Source: Alphaproteobacteria bacterium
GTDB taxonomy: Bacteria > Pseudomonadota > Alphaproteobacteria > UBA2136 > UBA6156
Direction of reading: 5' to 3'
Assembly: GCA_027485835.1 (NCBI GenBank)
Contig: JAIXQG010000002.1
Location: 326,232-390,231 of the forward strand
Length of the DNA: 64,000 nucleotides
Shown: piece after piece, positions 43,980 to 53,485 of the stretch
How positions within the stretch are numbered: the stretch's first letter is position 1
Layout of the letters: every line of letters starts with the position of its first letter
Translations under genes and position numbers: made by a program
Notes under the pieces: model-generated
The model's database searches: none
The model's input: only the letters and a program-made list of their open reading frames with translations
What the model was told of the DNA's origin: nothing

Positions 43980-44006
43980 AAAAAAACCCCGCCGGAGCGG
44001 GGTTTT
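43980..44006 (-). terminator. Intrinsic terminator after actP
   Basis: AAAACCCCGC pairs with GCGGGGTTTT around a CGGA loop, with a run of seven T on the minus strand. It lies 28 bp beyond the actP stop. Confidence 0.88.
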
Positions 44007-44033
44007 CAGGTGACAGCTCGCTGTCACTCTCGG

Positions 44034-45719
44034 TTAGTGCTTGGAGACCTTCAGCTCTTCCAGCGTACCGATTTCGGCACGGACGGAGAAGTTGTCGAAG
44101 TCATCCTGTTCGGCACGGCCGCTCGGGGACTTATCGATCAGCGAACCGATGATGGCACCGAGGAAGGCCAGCGGTATCGAGATGAGCGCCGGGTATTCGT
44201 ACGGGAACACCGGAGTGGCATAACCGAGGATGTTGACCCAGACGACCGGGCTGAGGATCACCAGACCGACCGCACTGACCAGACCCAGCGAGCCACCCAA
44301 CACCGCACCGGTGGTGGTCAGCTTACGCCAGAGCGTGGAGAGCAGGATGATCGGGAAGTTGGTGCTTGCCGCGATGGCGAAGGCCAGACCGACCAAGAAC
44401 GCGACGTTCTGGTTTTTGAACATGATACCCAGCGTGATGGCGAAGATACCCAGCACAACCGAAGCGATTTTGGAGACGGCCATTTCCTCTTTCTCCGTCG
44501 CCTTACCCTTACGGATGGCGTTGGCGTAGAGGTCGTGACCCACGGCAGTGGCACCGGCCAAAGCGAGGCCCGAAACCACGGCCAGAATGGTCGCGAAGGC
44601 TACCGCGGCGATGAAGCCGAAGAACAGGCTACCACCGGTGGCATGGGCCAAGTGGACGGCGGCCATGTTCTTACCACCCAACAGACCACCGTCGGCCGCC
44701 AGATACTGCGGGTTGCTACCAACCAGCAGAATGGCACCGAAACCGATGATGAAGGTGAGGATATAGAAGTAACCGATGAACCCCGTGGCTACAAACACCG
44801 ATTTACGTGCCTGCTTGGCATCCTTCACGGTAAAGAAGCGCATGAGGATGTGGGGCAGACCGGCAGTACCGAACATAAGGGCCAGACCCAGCGACACGGC
44901 GGAGAACGGATCCTTCACCAGTGTACCCGGAGCCATGATAGCGGCACCCTTGCTGTGAACCTCTATCGCACTGTTAAACAGTTCGGTCGGGCTGAAGTTG
45001 ACGTGCAGCAGCACCAGGAAGGCCATAACCGAGGCACCGGAGAGCAGCAGCACGGCCTTGATGATTTGCACCCACGTGGTGGCGATCATACCGCCGAAGG
45101 TCACGTAGAGCATCATCAGCACGCCCACCACAATCACAGCATAGGTGTATGGCAGACCGAAGAGGACCTCGATCAGCTGGCCCGCACCGACCATCTGGGC
45201 GATGAGATACAGCAGCACGGTGGCTAATGACCCAAAGGCCGCGAGCGTGCGCACGGGGCGTTGCTCGAGGCGGAAGGCGGCAACGTCGGCAAAGGTGTAT
45301 TTGCCAAGGTTACGCAGGCGTTCGGCCATCAGGAACATCAGGATCGGCCAGCCGACCAGGAAGCCGATGGAGTAAATGAGACCATCGAACCCGCTGGTGA
45401 ACACCAAGGCCGAGATACCGAGGAACGAGGCTGCGGACATGTAGTCGCCCGCAATCGCCAGACCGTTTTGGGTACCGGTGATAGAGTTACCGGCCACGTA
45501 GAAGTCGGACGCGGTACGGTTACGCTTGGAGGCCCAATAGGTAATACCTAAGGTTGCGCCAACAAAGATGAGGAACATCACGATGGCAGGAATATTCAGC
45601 GGTTGCTGGGTGCCGCCGCCGGAAATGCCGTCGGCCAGTGCCGGTGTGGCGGCCAGCAGAGCGGCGCCTCCGGCAATAAGCCAAGCACCGAAGGTGCCTG
45701 ACAGAAGATTGGATTTCAT
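44034..45719 (-). CDS. actP: Cation/acetate symporter ActP
   Basis: A 561-residue sodium/solute symporter. An N-terminal signal-like segment ([13 protein letters not shown]) is followed by about 13 membrane helices. Family marks are [70 protein letters not shown] in overlapping stretches, and the region [15 protein letters not shown]. ActP takes up acetate, glycolate and other short carboxylates with sodium or protons. The gene follows the DUF485 gene after a 32-bp gap, the same pair as yjcH-actP in E. coli. Confidence 0.93.
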   Translation of the reverse strand: MKSNLLSGTFGAWLIAGGAALLAATPALADGISGGGTQQPLNIPAIVMFLIFVGATLGITYWASKRNRTASDFYVAGNSITGTQNGLAIAGDYMSAASFLGISALVFTSGFDGLIYSIGFLVGWPILMFLMAERLRNLGKYTFADVAAFRLEQRPVRTLAAFGSLATVLLYLIAQMVGAGQLIEVLFGLPYTYAVIVVGVLMMLYVTFGGMIATTWVQIIKAVLLLSGASVMAFLVLLHVNFSPTELFNSAIEVHSKGAAIMAPGTLVKDPFSAVSLGLALMFGTAGLPHILMRFFTVKDAKQARKSVFVATGFIGYFYILTFIIGFGAILLVGSNPQYLAADGGLLGGKNMAAVHLAHATGGSLFFGFIAAVAFATILAVVSGLALAGATAVGHDLYANAIRKGKATEKEEMAVSKIASVVLGIFAITLGIMFKNQNVAFLVGLAFAIAASTNFPIILLSTLWRKLTTTGAVLGGSLGLVSAVGLVILSPVVWVNILGYATPVFPYEYPALISIPLAFLGAIIGSLIDKSPSGRAEQDDFDNFSVRAEIGTLEELKVSKH

Positions 45720-45751
45720 GGGTTTATCTTTCTTTAAACTGCGGTAAGGCG

Positions 45752-46063
45752 TTATTTTTTCAACGACTCGCGCAGCGCTTTGCGGGCATCTTCGGTCAGC
45801 GGGTCGAACACATTGTTCGAGAGGCGTACGTAAATACCGGTGAGTGCCATGGCCAGCACGATCAGCCCGAGACCGATCGGGATACCGATGGTGATGGGGC
45901 TGCCTTGGGCGATGGGTGTGCCGAGAAACGCAGGGTCGAAGGCGATAAGCAGAATGAAGGCAAAGTAACTCACCAGCATGACCAGACTTAACGCCACCGA
46001 CACCTTGCGCCGGTGGGTCACCAACTGCACGTAGTGCGGGTTGGTGAGAACAGGGTTTGGCAT
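45752..46063 (-). CDS. yjcH: DUF485 membrane protein (YjcH)
   Basis: A 103-residue protein with two membrane segments ([20 protein letters not shown] and [20 protein letters not shown]) and the DUF485 mark [12 protein letters not shown] near the end. It is always found beside actP and is thought to assist acetate uptake, though a direct role is not proven. AAAGGACC precedes the ATG at 46063. Confidence 0.92.
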   Translation of the reverse strand: MPNPVLTNPHYVQLVTHRRKVSVALSLVMLVSYFAFILLIAFDPAFLGTPIAQGSPITIGIPIGLGLIVLAMALTGIYVRLSNNVFDPLTEDARKALRESLKK

Positions 46064-46309
46064 GGTAGGTCCTTTCTATGGTTTGTTGTGGCGGGCTCCG
46101 TGCAGGCGCTTGGGCGCATGTGTCACGCCGGAACTCTCTCCAGCTAGCTTATGCAACCATGGGTGGAATCGTGAGTGTCACCTCGTGGAATCCTTCCTGA
46201 CATATGGTATTTTTATCAACATTTCCGCCCGTTACGACGCTTGTGCGTCGCAATACTCCGGATTGCCTTTCTGTGTGCAACCAAACGCTGTGCCCCGCGT
46301 TGTACCAGC

Positions 46310-48220
46310 ATGCATTTACCTAGGTTCGTGTCCCGTATCGGGATGTTTTTGGCTGTTACTCTCGCTTCGCTGATTCTGTTAGTGTTGGGATCGGCGTTTG
46401 TATTGGACCTGACTTCCGGCTACTGGCTGCATAAGCCACTAAGTTGGGCGGTAAGCCGTCAAACGGGTCAGAATATCAGCCTTGCACAGGCGCAGACGCA
46501 GCTTGTCAGTTTGACGCCGGGAATTACGTTGCAGCAAATCTCAGCGGCGGGGACGCGGGATGATGTTGAACATCCTATGATAAAAGCCGACCGCATGACG
46601 GCAGCCATGCGTCTGAGTGACCTGTTACGGGGCCATGTGGTGTTAAGCTATGTGGGACTGGAAGCGGCAGACATCCGGCTAAAACGCACCGCAGATGGGC
46701 GTTCGAACTGGTCGTCTGGCACACCCGACACCACCCCTGCCCGCGCTTTGGTACTGCCGTTGATAGAACACCTTTATGTACGTGACAGCCAGATTGAGGT
46801 GGATGACGCCTTGAACGGCCTGATGTTTCGTGGAAACTTCGCCACGGAAGAGCTGCGAGGCCGTGGTGTGGGGCAGCCGTTCTCGTTGGTTGGCCAAGGC
46901 CAGTTAAATGGCAAGGCGTTTGCGCTGAACCTGAAGGGCGGCACGGTAAACGAACTTGTACGCGCGGAAGGTTACCCATTTAATTTGACACTGGAACACG
47001 GTGCGACCCGTGTAATGGCCGAGGGCAAACTGACCGGCTGGGATGCGCGCCAGTTGGAAGCGCAGGTAAGGCTGGCGGGGGATAATCTGGCCGACCTGTA
47101 TGACGTGACGCGCATCGCCTTCCCTGCCACCCGCACCTATGACCTCAACGGTTTTGTGACCCGCGCGGGTGACGTGTTGGTGGTGAAAGACCTGAAAGGC
47201 ACCGTGGGCGAAAGCGACCTGAATGGCGTTTTTCGGGTATATACCGCGGGGAATAAACCGCTGCTGACGGCGGACTTGTATTCTCGCAGCCTGAACCCCG
47301 CCGATGCCGGTGTGGTGTTTGGAGGTAAGGACGTCATGGACGGCAAAACCCGTTACCTACTGCCCGCAACACCCTTGGCTTTGGATAAGTTGAAAAGCCT
47401 GGATGCCAAGGTACGTTACCGTGCGCAGGCCTTGCAGGTGGACACGCTACCGTTGAAGGATGTGAGTCTGAGCCTGGTGTTGGAACATGGTACGCTCGAC
47501 ATACAGCCGATTGCGATTACGTTGCCGCAAGGCGCCCTGACCGGCCGTTTGGTGGTCGATGCATCTGCCACCGTACCGCATATTACGATGGATATCCGGC
47601 TTGCGCGCGCGCAACTGAATGATTTTGCGACCAAGGCCGGTGTGCCGGATGCGGTTTCGGGGACCCTCAGCGGGCGGTTGCAGATGGCGGGAGTGGGGAA
47701 TTCCTTCCATGAGGCGGCCGGACGTTCCGATGGGCGTTTGGCGCTGACGGTAACGAACGGCAGCCTGCGACAGGCCTTTGCCGAGCTGGCGGGTGTGAAT
47801 GTGCTGAAAGGGCTGGGGTTGTTGTTCAGCGGCAGCACGCAGCAGATCCCCATCCAGTGCGGCGTGGCGGACTTCCCGTTAAGAAATGGCCTGATGACGG
47901 CGAAGACTCTGGTAATTGGCACCGAGATTGTGCGCGTGGATGGCGATGGCACCCTGAACCTCGCGGACGAGCGGCTTGATTTGACCTTACAGGGCCGCCC
48001 GCTCAACCCGACACTGCTGCGCTTGCTGGCGCCGGTACATGTGCGTGGCACATTGCTGGAGCCGGAGGTGGGTTTGGATTCTGGCCCGTTACTGACCCAA
48101 GCCGGCGTGAGTGCGGCGTTGGGGGTGGTACTGACGCCGCTAGCCTCGGTGCTGGCGTTTGTGGATACAGGTGCGGCGGATGAGGTGAATTGCCAGCGTC
48201 TTTTACGCAACCAACCTTGA
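46310..48220 (+). CDS. AsmA-like envelope protein
   Basis: A protein of 636 residues anchored by one N-terminal membrane segment (IGMFLAVTLASLILLVLGSAFVL) with the bulk in the periplasm. The AsmA pattern is visible: repeated beta-rich modules, a central SLVGQGQLNGKAFALNL-type block, and a C-terminal region with SGTLSGRLQMAGVG, GSLRQAFAELAGVNVLKGL and RVDGDGTLNLADERLDLTL. AsmA-like proteins are large beta-bridge proteins implicated in lipid transport between membranes and outer-membrane integrity. The start at 46310 is chosen as it directly precedes the membrane segment; the frame runs 45 codons upstream without support, and no clear ribosome site is seen for either. Confidence 0.85.
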   Translation: MHLPRFVSRIGMFLAVTLASLILLVLGSAFVLDLTSGYWLHKPLSWAVSRQTGQNISLAQAQTQLVSLTPGITLQQISAAGTRDDVEHPMIKADRMTAAMRLSDLLRGHVVLSYVGLEAADIRLKRTADGRSNWSSGTPDTTPARALVLPLIEHLYVRDSQIEVDDALNGLMFRGNFATEELRGRGVGQPFSLVGQGQLNGKAFALNLKGGTVNELVRAEGYPFNLTLEHGATRVMAEGKLTGWDARQLEAQVRLAGDNLADLYDVTRIAFPATRTYDLNGFVTRAGDVLVVKDLKGTVGESDLNGVFRVYTAGNKPLLTADLYSRSLNPADAGVVFGGKDVMDGKTRYLLPATPLALDKLKSLDAKVRYRAQALQVDTLPLKDVSLSLVLEHGTLDIQPIAITLPQGALTGRLVVDASATVPHITMDIRLARAQLNDFATKAGVPDAVSGTLSGRLQMAGVGNSFHEAAGRSDGRLALTVTNGSLRQAFAELAGVNVLKGLGLLFSGSTQQIPIQCGVADFPLRNGLMTAKTLVIGTEIVRVDGDGTLNLADERLDLTLQGRPLNPTLLRLLAPVHVRGTLLEPEVGLDSGPLLTQAGVSAALGVVLTPLASVLAFVDTGAADEVNCQRLLRNQP

Positions 48221-48285
48221 TTTTTTAGGTGTTTTTGCGTGCCTGACAGCTAGGATTAGGCTCGGTTTTGTGCTAAGAGCGCTGT

Positions 48286-49707
48286 ATGACTCAGACAACC
48301 CCCGCCCGCCGTATGGCAAAAATTCTGGCTACCCTTGGCCCCAGCAGTAACTCCGAAGCCCAGATCCGCGCCCTTGTGGATGCTGGCGCCGACGCCTTCC
48401 GTCTCAACTTCTCGCACGGTATGGCCGCCGATCACGCGATCCGCGCCGGTGCGGTGCGTGCGGTCTCCAAAGCCACCGGCAAGCGTTTGCCGCTTTTGAT
48501 GGACCTGCAGGGTCCGAAGATCCGTATCGGTGAAATGGCCGAGCCGGTGCAGCTGCCCAACGGCGCCACGCTGATACTGGACAGCAACCCCACCCCCGGC
48601 AATGCCAACCGCGTGTGCCTTCCCCACCCCGCCATTATGGCGACCCTGCAAGTGGGTGACACCGTGATGGTGAATGACGGCGTGATTCAGCTGAAAGTGA
48701 CTGCGATTGACGACAACCAAGTGACCACCACCGTTGTGGCCGGCGGCATGCTCTCCAGCCGCAAGGGCGTGAACGTGCCCGGCCGCACGTTGCCGATGTC
48801 GGCCCTCACCGGCAAGGACAAGGACGATTTAAAGAGCGGTATGGAAATCGGTGTGGAGTGGGTGGCCCTATCGTTTGTGCAGACTGCGCAAGACGTGCGT
48901 GAGTGCAAGGAACTGGTGAAGGGCCGCGCCAAGATTATGGCCAAGATTGAAACCCGTGCCGCGATTGACAACCTGGCCGACATTCTGGCCGAAGCCGACG
49001 GCCTGATGGTGGCGCGTGGCGACCTGGGCGTGGAGCTGCCGACCGAAGACGTGCCGCCGCTGCAGAAAGAGATTATCGATATGTGCCGCAAGGCCGGTAA
49101 GCCGGTGGTGGTAGCGACCCAGATGCTGGAATCGATGATCACCAACCCGCGCCCGACCCGCGCCGAAGCCAACGACGTGGCCAATGCCGCTTACGATGGT
49201 GCTGACTGCGTGATGCTTTCGGCCGAAAGTGCCAGCGGCCAATACCCCGTGGATGCCGTAGGCGTGATGAGCCGTATTTTGGTGAAAGCCGAGCAAAGCG
49301 CGCTGTGGCGCACCGGTTTGGACGCCAAAGCGCCGACCTGCCAGAAGAACCAAGCCGATGCCGTGGCGATTGCCGCCACCAAAATGGCCGAAACGATTGG
49401 TGCCAAGGCGATGGTGGCGTTTACCGAAAGCGGCAGCAGTATTCAGCGCCTGAGCCGCCTGCGCGCCCTGCCCGACCTGATTGCACTGACGCCGTATGAG
49501 AACGTGGCGCGCCAAGTGGAATTCAACTGGGGAGTGCGTGGCCTTGTATGCCCGCCGGTGACTGACCCCGAAGACATGGTGGCCAAGGCCCGCGAACAGG
49601 CCCGTGCCGCCGGTTTGGTGAAGGATGGCGATATGTTGGTGGTGATTGCCGGAATTCCGTTTGGGCAGAGTGGTAGTACCAATATGGTGCGCGTTGTAAG
49701 TGCTTAG
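48286..49707 (+). CDS. pyk: Pyruvate kinase
   Basis: A 473-residue pyruvate kinase. Substrate and metal sites are visible: KILATLGPSS at the start, FRLNFSHG, LMDLQGPKIR, KIMAKIETRAA with the catalytic Lys and Glu, MVARGDLGVELP, VATQMLESM and DGADCVMLSAESASGQYPVDA. It transfers phosphate from phosphoenolpyruvate to ADP in the last step of glycolysis. The coding region is monocistronic and followed by an inverted-repeat element and a terminator. Confidence 0.97.
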   Translation: MTQTTPARRMAKILATLGPSSNSEAQIRALVDAGADAFRLNFSHGMAADHAIRAGAVRAVSKATGKRLPLLMDLQGPKIRIGEMAEPVQLPNGATLILDSNPTPGNANRVCLPHPAIMATLQVGDTVMVNDGVIQLKVTAIDDNQVTTTVVAGGMLSSRKGVNVPGRTLPMSALTGKDKDDLKSGMEIGVEWVALSFVQTAQDVRECKELVKGRAKIMAKIETRAAIDNLADILAEADGLMVARGDLGVELPTEDVPPLQKEIIDMCRKAGKPVVVATQMLESMITNPRPTRAEANDVANAAYDGADCVMLSAESASGQYPVDAVGVMSRILVKAEQSALWRTGLDAKAPTCQKNQADAVAIAATKMAETIGAKAMVAFTESGSSIQRLSRLRALPDLIALTPYENVARQVEFNWGVRGLVCPPVTDPEDMVAKAREQARAAGLVKDGDMLVVIAGIPFGQSGSTNMVRVVSA

Positions 49708-49737
49708 CCTCAAGACGGGAATTCTACTGACCGGGGT

Positions 49738-49822
49738 GAGTTTTCCGTTTTTCTTGCGCTGCGCTCCGCACGTATAAGGTCATACGCTTACGGTGCTCGC
49801 GCTGCGAAGAAACGCAAAACTC
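49738..49822. repeat. Long imperfect inverted repeat
   Basis: GAGTTTTCCGTTTTTCTTGC at the left matches, in reverse complement, GAAGAAACGCAAAACTC at the right, with inner arms CGTAT/ATACG. The 85-bp unit would fold into one long hairpin. It lies between pyk and its terminator and looks like a small repetitive element rather than a terminator. Confidence 0.65.
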
Positions 49823-49855
49823 CCTCCCGCTCAGCGAATTGCGGAGCCTCGTCAA

Positions 49856-49881
49856 CGCCAGCCTTTGGGCTGGCGGTTTTT
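49856..49881. terminator. Intrinsic terminator after pyk
   Basis: CGCCAGCC, TTTG loop, GGCTGGCG, then GTTTTT. It overlaps the last bases of the convergent flavoprotein gene. Confidence 0.9.
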
Positions 49882-51109
49882 ATTGGCGGTTATTGGCTGG
49901 TGCCTCTACTAGAGCAGGTTTTAAGCTAATGACTTCTGATGATGACGCCACAATTCGTCTCTTGGGTTGGCGCACACTCCCTGTCAGCAGCACACGACGC
50001 ACAATTGCATCCAACGGCAGGCCCCTTGTGAACCCATGGGCAAGACCTTTCAGCATAAACGGACGTGTAAGCCACCAATACCCCAGACGCGGCATTCGGT
50101 AGAATAAGGCGTGCATATTGAAGCACGACAGAGCCTCTAGGGCATGTGCCCGCATGTTCCAGTCATAAAGACGCCTTACCAGCCAAGGGGTAGACGCGGA
50201 ATTCAGGGCCTTGGCGGCCATTTGACCGCTTAAAATGGCGTTGTGAATCCCTTCTCCGAGCAAGGGTTCCACCGTGCCTGCGGCATCTCCTACAAACAGC
50301 ACGCGTCCGAGCGCTTTGGGGCCGTTGCCCAGACCAATACCCAACGGATGCCCCTCAATACCCGTTAACTGCTGATGGCCCAGTTTGGCCTGACAGTAGT
50401 CCAACAGCTGGTTCTTGCTCACCTTTATTGTGCGGTTGAAGGTACAGATACCGACGTTGGCGTGGTCTCCCTTCGGGAATACCCAGCCATACCCCCAAGG
50501 TACTGCGAAAAAATCGAAACTAATCGTGTGCTTGCCTTTTGGCAGCGGCGTCTTGCCCTCCAACCCAAAGGCCTGCTTCACGACTTTTTGAGGGTGCAGC
50601 ATACGGCGTACGGTACTTTTTGCACCATCTGCTGCAATGAGCCACTTGGACGATAGTATGCGGCCGCTTTTAAAGGCGACCAGAACGGCGTCTGGCGTTT
50701 GTTCAATTTCGACAATGTCACCCGCCACTTCGAACGTAGCGCCTTGCTCCAATGCTTTTTCTAGAAGATAGGCATCAAACGTATGACGCTGAACCATGGC
50801 ACAGAGAAGGCCCGATTCTGGCAAGAGGTGACGCTTTGAGAGATTTTGGGTTACTTCGAGACGATTCAGACGACGTTCTATAACCGGCGCCAAACTGAAT
50901 GGCAGCCGTTTTATGGTTTTAGGTGTCAGACCTCCACCGCATGTTTTCTGGCGGGGAAAGGCCTCGCGGTCGATAACCAATACCTGAAACCCCGCTTGTG
51001 CAAGCTGGTAGGCGGCACTGCTGCCGGCTGGACCACCGCCCACAATGAGTACGTCTACCACAGCGTTGGGCACGCCGGAGATTTGGGATAATTTCTTGTT
51101 CTGTTCCAT
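49880..51109 (-). CDS. Geranylgeranyl reductase family flavoprotein
   Basis: A 409-residue FAD-dependent oxidoreductase. The dinucleotide fold is VLIVGGGPAGSSAAYQLA, followed by TCGGGLTPKT and AADGAKSTVRR. The second FAD motif is RVLFVGDAAGTVEPLLGEGI, which also carries the family pattern PLLGEGI. Such enzymes reduce isoprenoid double bonds in chlorophyll, archaeal lipids or quinone side chains; in non-photosynthetic bacteria the substrate is often unknown. No photosynthesis genes are seen nearby. It is divergent to infC and convergent with pyk. Confidence 0.85.
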   Translation of the reverse strand: MEQNKKLSQISGVPNAVVDVLIVGGGPAGSSAAYQLAQAGFQVLVIDREAFPRQKTCGGGLTPKTIKRLPFSLAPVIERRLNRLEVTQNLSKRHLLPESGLLCAMVQRHTFDAYLLEKALEQGATFEVAGDIVEIEQTPDAVLVAFKSGRILSSKWLIAADGAKSTVRRMLHPQKVVKQAFGLEGKTPLPKGKHTISFDFFAVPWGYGWVFPKGDHANVGICTFNRTIKVSKNQLLDYCQAKLGHQQLTGIEGHPLGIGLGNGPKALGRVLFVGDAAGTVEPLLGEGIHNAILSGQMAAKALNSASTPWLVRRLYDWNMRAHALEALSCFNMHALFYRMPRLGYWWLTRPFMLKGLAHGFTRGLPLDAIVRRVLLTGSVRQPKRRIVASSSEVISLKPALVEAPANNRQ

Positions 51110-51252
51110 GTCGGTTTATGGAACGGGTTGGCGGAAATTCCTGACGTCGCGCTGACAGAGGTTTTTCCGTTTCGGGTCGCGGCGTCAGCTTGCATTTTTG
51201 GCGCTGTGTGATAAGAATTGAGGCACTCGTAATTAAAAAAGGACTACCGAAC

Positions 51253-51921
51253 ATCGGACGATTCAGAGGGACGCCGGACCGCAACCGGCAAAACGAACAC
51301 CGTATCAACGGCGATATCCGCGTACCTAGCGTGCGTGTGATTGGCCCTGAAGGTGAAAACTTTGGCGTAATGACCAGCCGCGATGCCGTCTTCAAGGCGC
51401 AGCAGCTGGGTCTCGACCTTGTTGAGATTTCGCCAACCGCGACCCCCCCTGTGTGCAAGATCATCGATTACGGTAAATTCCGCTTCCAGGAATCCAAGCG
51501 CAAGGCCGAAGCCAAGCGCAACCAGACCGTGGTGGAAGTGAAGGAAATGGTGTTCCGCCCCGGTACGGAAGACCACGACTACAACATCAAGCTCCGTAAA
51601 ATTAAGGAATTTTTGGCCGACGGTAACAAGGCCAAGATCAACCTGCGTTTCCGTGGCCGTGAGACGACCCACCAAGAAATCGGGATGGCGATGCTGGACC
51701 GTTTGGTCGCCGACACCGCCGATGTGGCGAAGGTTGACTTCCGCAGCGGGTTGGAAGGCCGCTTCATGACCCTTGTCTTGTCTCCGGACAAGAAGGGTAA
51801 GAAGGCCGAGGAAGCCCCGAAAGCGGCAGCTGCTCCGGCTGAAGATGGCGCCTTGAAGGACAGCTTTGCCACCGCACTGGCCGAGAAGGAAGCCAAGGCC
51901 GCTGCGAAAGCTGCGAAGTAG
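51253..51921 (+). CDS. infC: Translation initiation factor IF-3, probable ATC start
   Basis: A 222-residue IF-3 if begun at ATC 51253. Domain marks are RINGDIRVPSVRVIG, GLDLVEISPTATPPVCKIIDYGKF, KEMVFRPGTEDHDYNIKLRKI and KINLRFRGRE; the tail is Ala/Lys-rich. IF-3 binds the 30S subunit, prevents early 50S joining and rejects poor start codons. infC commonly starts with a rare codon so that IF-3 represses its own translation. Here AAAAAAGGA sits nine bases before ATC 51253, while no ATG occurs in frame near the expected start; TTG 51190 is the only standard alternative and would add 21 unusual residues. Confidence 0.9.
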   Translation: MGRFRGTPDRNRQNEHRINGDIRVPSVRVIGPEGENFGVMTSRDAVFKAQQLGLDLVEISPTATPPVCKIIDYGKFRFQESKRKAEAKRNQTVVEVKEMVFRPGTEDHDYNIKLRKIKEFLADGNKAKINLRFRGRETTHQEIGMAMLDRLVADTADVAKVDFRSGLEGRFMTLVLSPDKKGKKAEEAPKAAAAPAEDGALKDSFATALAEKEAKAAAKAAK

Positions 51922-51934
51922 GTTTCTACGCTTC

Positions 51935-51961
51935 AAAAAAGCCCCGATGGGGGCTTTTTTT
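51935..51961. terminator. Intrinsic terminator after infC
   Basis: AAAAAAGCCCC, GATG loop, GGGGCTTTTTTT. It has T runs on both strands and lies between infC and the convergent solute-binding protein gene. Confidence 0.93.
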
Positions 51962-51980
51962 GTGAGGAGTGTCTATCGCC

Positions 51981-53465
51981 TTAGTTCTTGCGACAGGTGA
52001 GCAGGCCGGTGTAGGCACCGCTGGGCGGGATGGTGCAGCCGGAAACCGTGGGCGCGGTAATGAGGATTTGATGCCGGCGGTAGAGCGGCAGGTAGGGGCG
52101 GACCTCGGCCAGATGCTGTTGCACGGCGATGGTGGCGGCGGTTTGGGCGGTTAGAGTAGGTGAGTTCAGAATCGCTTTGGTCAGGGCGTCGGTTTGTGGG
52201 TCGTTCAGGCGGCCACGGTTGAGGCCCACGGGCGGGATTTGGCTGCTGTGGAAGGCTTGGTGGTAGAAGGTGGGCGGCAGTTCGCCTGTCCACGCCAGCA
52301 TCACCATATCGAACTGGCCTTTTTTGACGCTGTCGTAAAAGCTGGCCCATTCGGTGGGGCGCAGGGTGACGCCGATGCCGACGTTCTCGAGTTGCTGCTG
52401 GATAACTTGGCTGACGCGCTGGCTGAAGGGGTCGGTACTGGTGAGCAGGGTGATGCGGAAGCGGAGGTTATCCGGTCCGCGCAGCAGGCCTGCGTCATCC
52501 AGCAAGTTTTCGGCATCGAACGGCGCGAAGGGTTCTTCCGGTGCGGCAAAGGCGGCGGCATGGCCTGGCGGGAGGAGGGTTGCGGCGGGTTCGGCCATGT
52601 CTCCCAGCACATATTTACGCAGGGCGGTGCGGTTGAGGGCGAGAGCCATCGCCTCGCGTACCAGCGGGTTTTTTAACTGCGGGTGCTGGAGGTTGAGGCC
52701 GAGGTAGCTGTAAGAGGTACCTGCGACCGATTGCACCGGAAAGCCTTGGGTTTTGGCCCAATTGACCAGTTGGGGGGCGACGTCGTTATAGACGACGTCC
52801 ACTTCGCCTTTTTTGAGCTTGAGCAGGCGGGTGGTGGCGTCGGAAAGTGGGGTAAACGTCAGGGTTGCGGGTAAGTCGGTACGGCTGGTGGCGAGGGTGA
52901 CGGCGCCAAGGGTATCGTGCCCCACCACGCGGTAGGGCCCTGCACCGAGGGCGGGATTGGAGGAGTTGGCGACGGGGATTTCGGTTAAGACCGACGCAAA
53001 GCCGAGGGTGGGCGACGGGAGTTGGAACAGAAGCTCGGTCGCGGTGGGGGCGGTGATGCTGACGTCCTTCAGTTGCGCGAAGGGGCTGAGCGGGGTGGAT
53101 TGGAGGGTTTGGTACCATTTGGCGACGGCGGCGGCGGTGAGCGGGGTGCCATCCAGGAACGTTTGGCCGCTGCGCAGCGTACAGGCCACGCGGGTGGGCT
53201 GCGGTTGGGTGCAGGCTTCGGCTATAAGGCCTTCCGGCTGGTAGCTGGCGTTATAGCGCAGCAAGGCGGGGTGGGTAAGCTGGAGCAGGCGCGCACCGGC
53301 GGCATCGGTGGTGGTGGCGGGGTTCAGGTTACGCGGCGCACTGCTGACGGTGATGGTAAGACCCTGAGGTGGCACCGGCGCGGAGGCCCCCTGTGCCACG
53401 TTGGCCACGCAGGCCCCCACAAAGCTGATGAGAAGGAAGGCGGCGAACTGGTACTTAACACTCAT
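51981..53465 (-). CDS. Extracellular solute-binding protein (family 5, peptide type)
   Basis: A 494-residue periplasmic binding protein of the oligopeptide/nickel family. The signal peptide (FAAFLLISFVGACVANVAQG) is followed by the family block LTHPALLRYN, then KLKKGEVDVVYNDVAPQ, YLGLNLQHPQLKNPLVREAMALALNR in overlapping stretches and the C-terminal LAEVRPYLPLYRR. It would capture a peptide or similar ligand and hand it to an ABC importer, but no permease or ATPase genes adjoin, so it is an orphan here. The start at 53465 puts the signal sequence first; 12 in-frame upstream codons overlap the divergent gene. Confidence 0.85.
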   Translation of the reverse strand: MSVKYQFAAFLLISFVGACVANVAQGASAPVPPQGLTITVSSAPRNLNPATTTDAAGARLLQLTHPALLRYNASYQPEGLIAEACTQPQPTRVACTLRSGQTFLDGTPLTAAAVAKWYQTLQSTPLSPFAQLKDVSITAPTATELLFQLPSPTLGFASVLTEIPVANSSNPALGAGPYRVVGHDTLGAVTLATSRTDLPATLTFTPLSDATTRLLKLKKGEVDVVYNDVAPQLVNWAKTQGFPVQSVAGTSYSYLGLNLQHPQLKNPLVREAMALALNRTALRKYVLGDMAEPAATLLPPGHAAAFAAPEEPFAPFDAENLLDDAGLLRGPDNLRFRITLLTSTDPFSQRVSQVIQQQLENVGIGVTLRPTEWASFYDSVKKGQFDMVMLAWTGELPPTFYHQAFHSSQIPPVGLNRGRLNDPQTDALTKAILNSPTLTAQTAATIAVQQHLAEVRPYLPLYRRHQILITAPTVSGCTIPPSGAYTGLLTCRKN

Positions 53466-53485
53466 GCCCCGTATGATACCCCGAG

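Noticed and set aside
43800-45227. 475-codon plus-strand frame opposite actP
   Set aside because: It crosses the actP terminator and part of the DUF1275 gene and has an implausible composition (Gly, Gln, Thr, Asp, His-rich).
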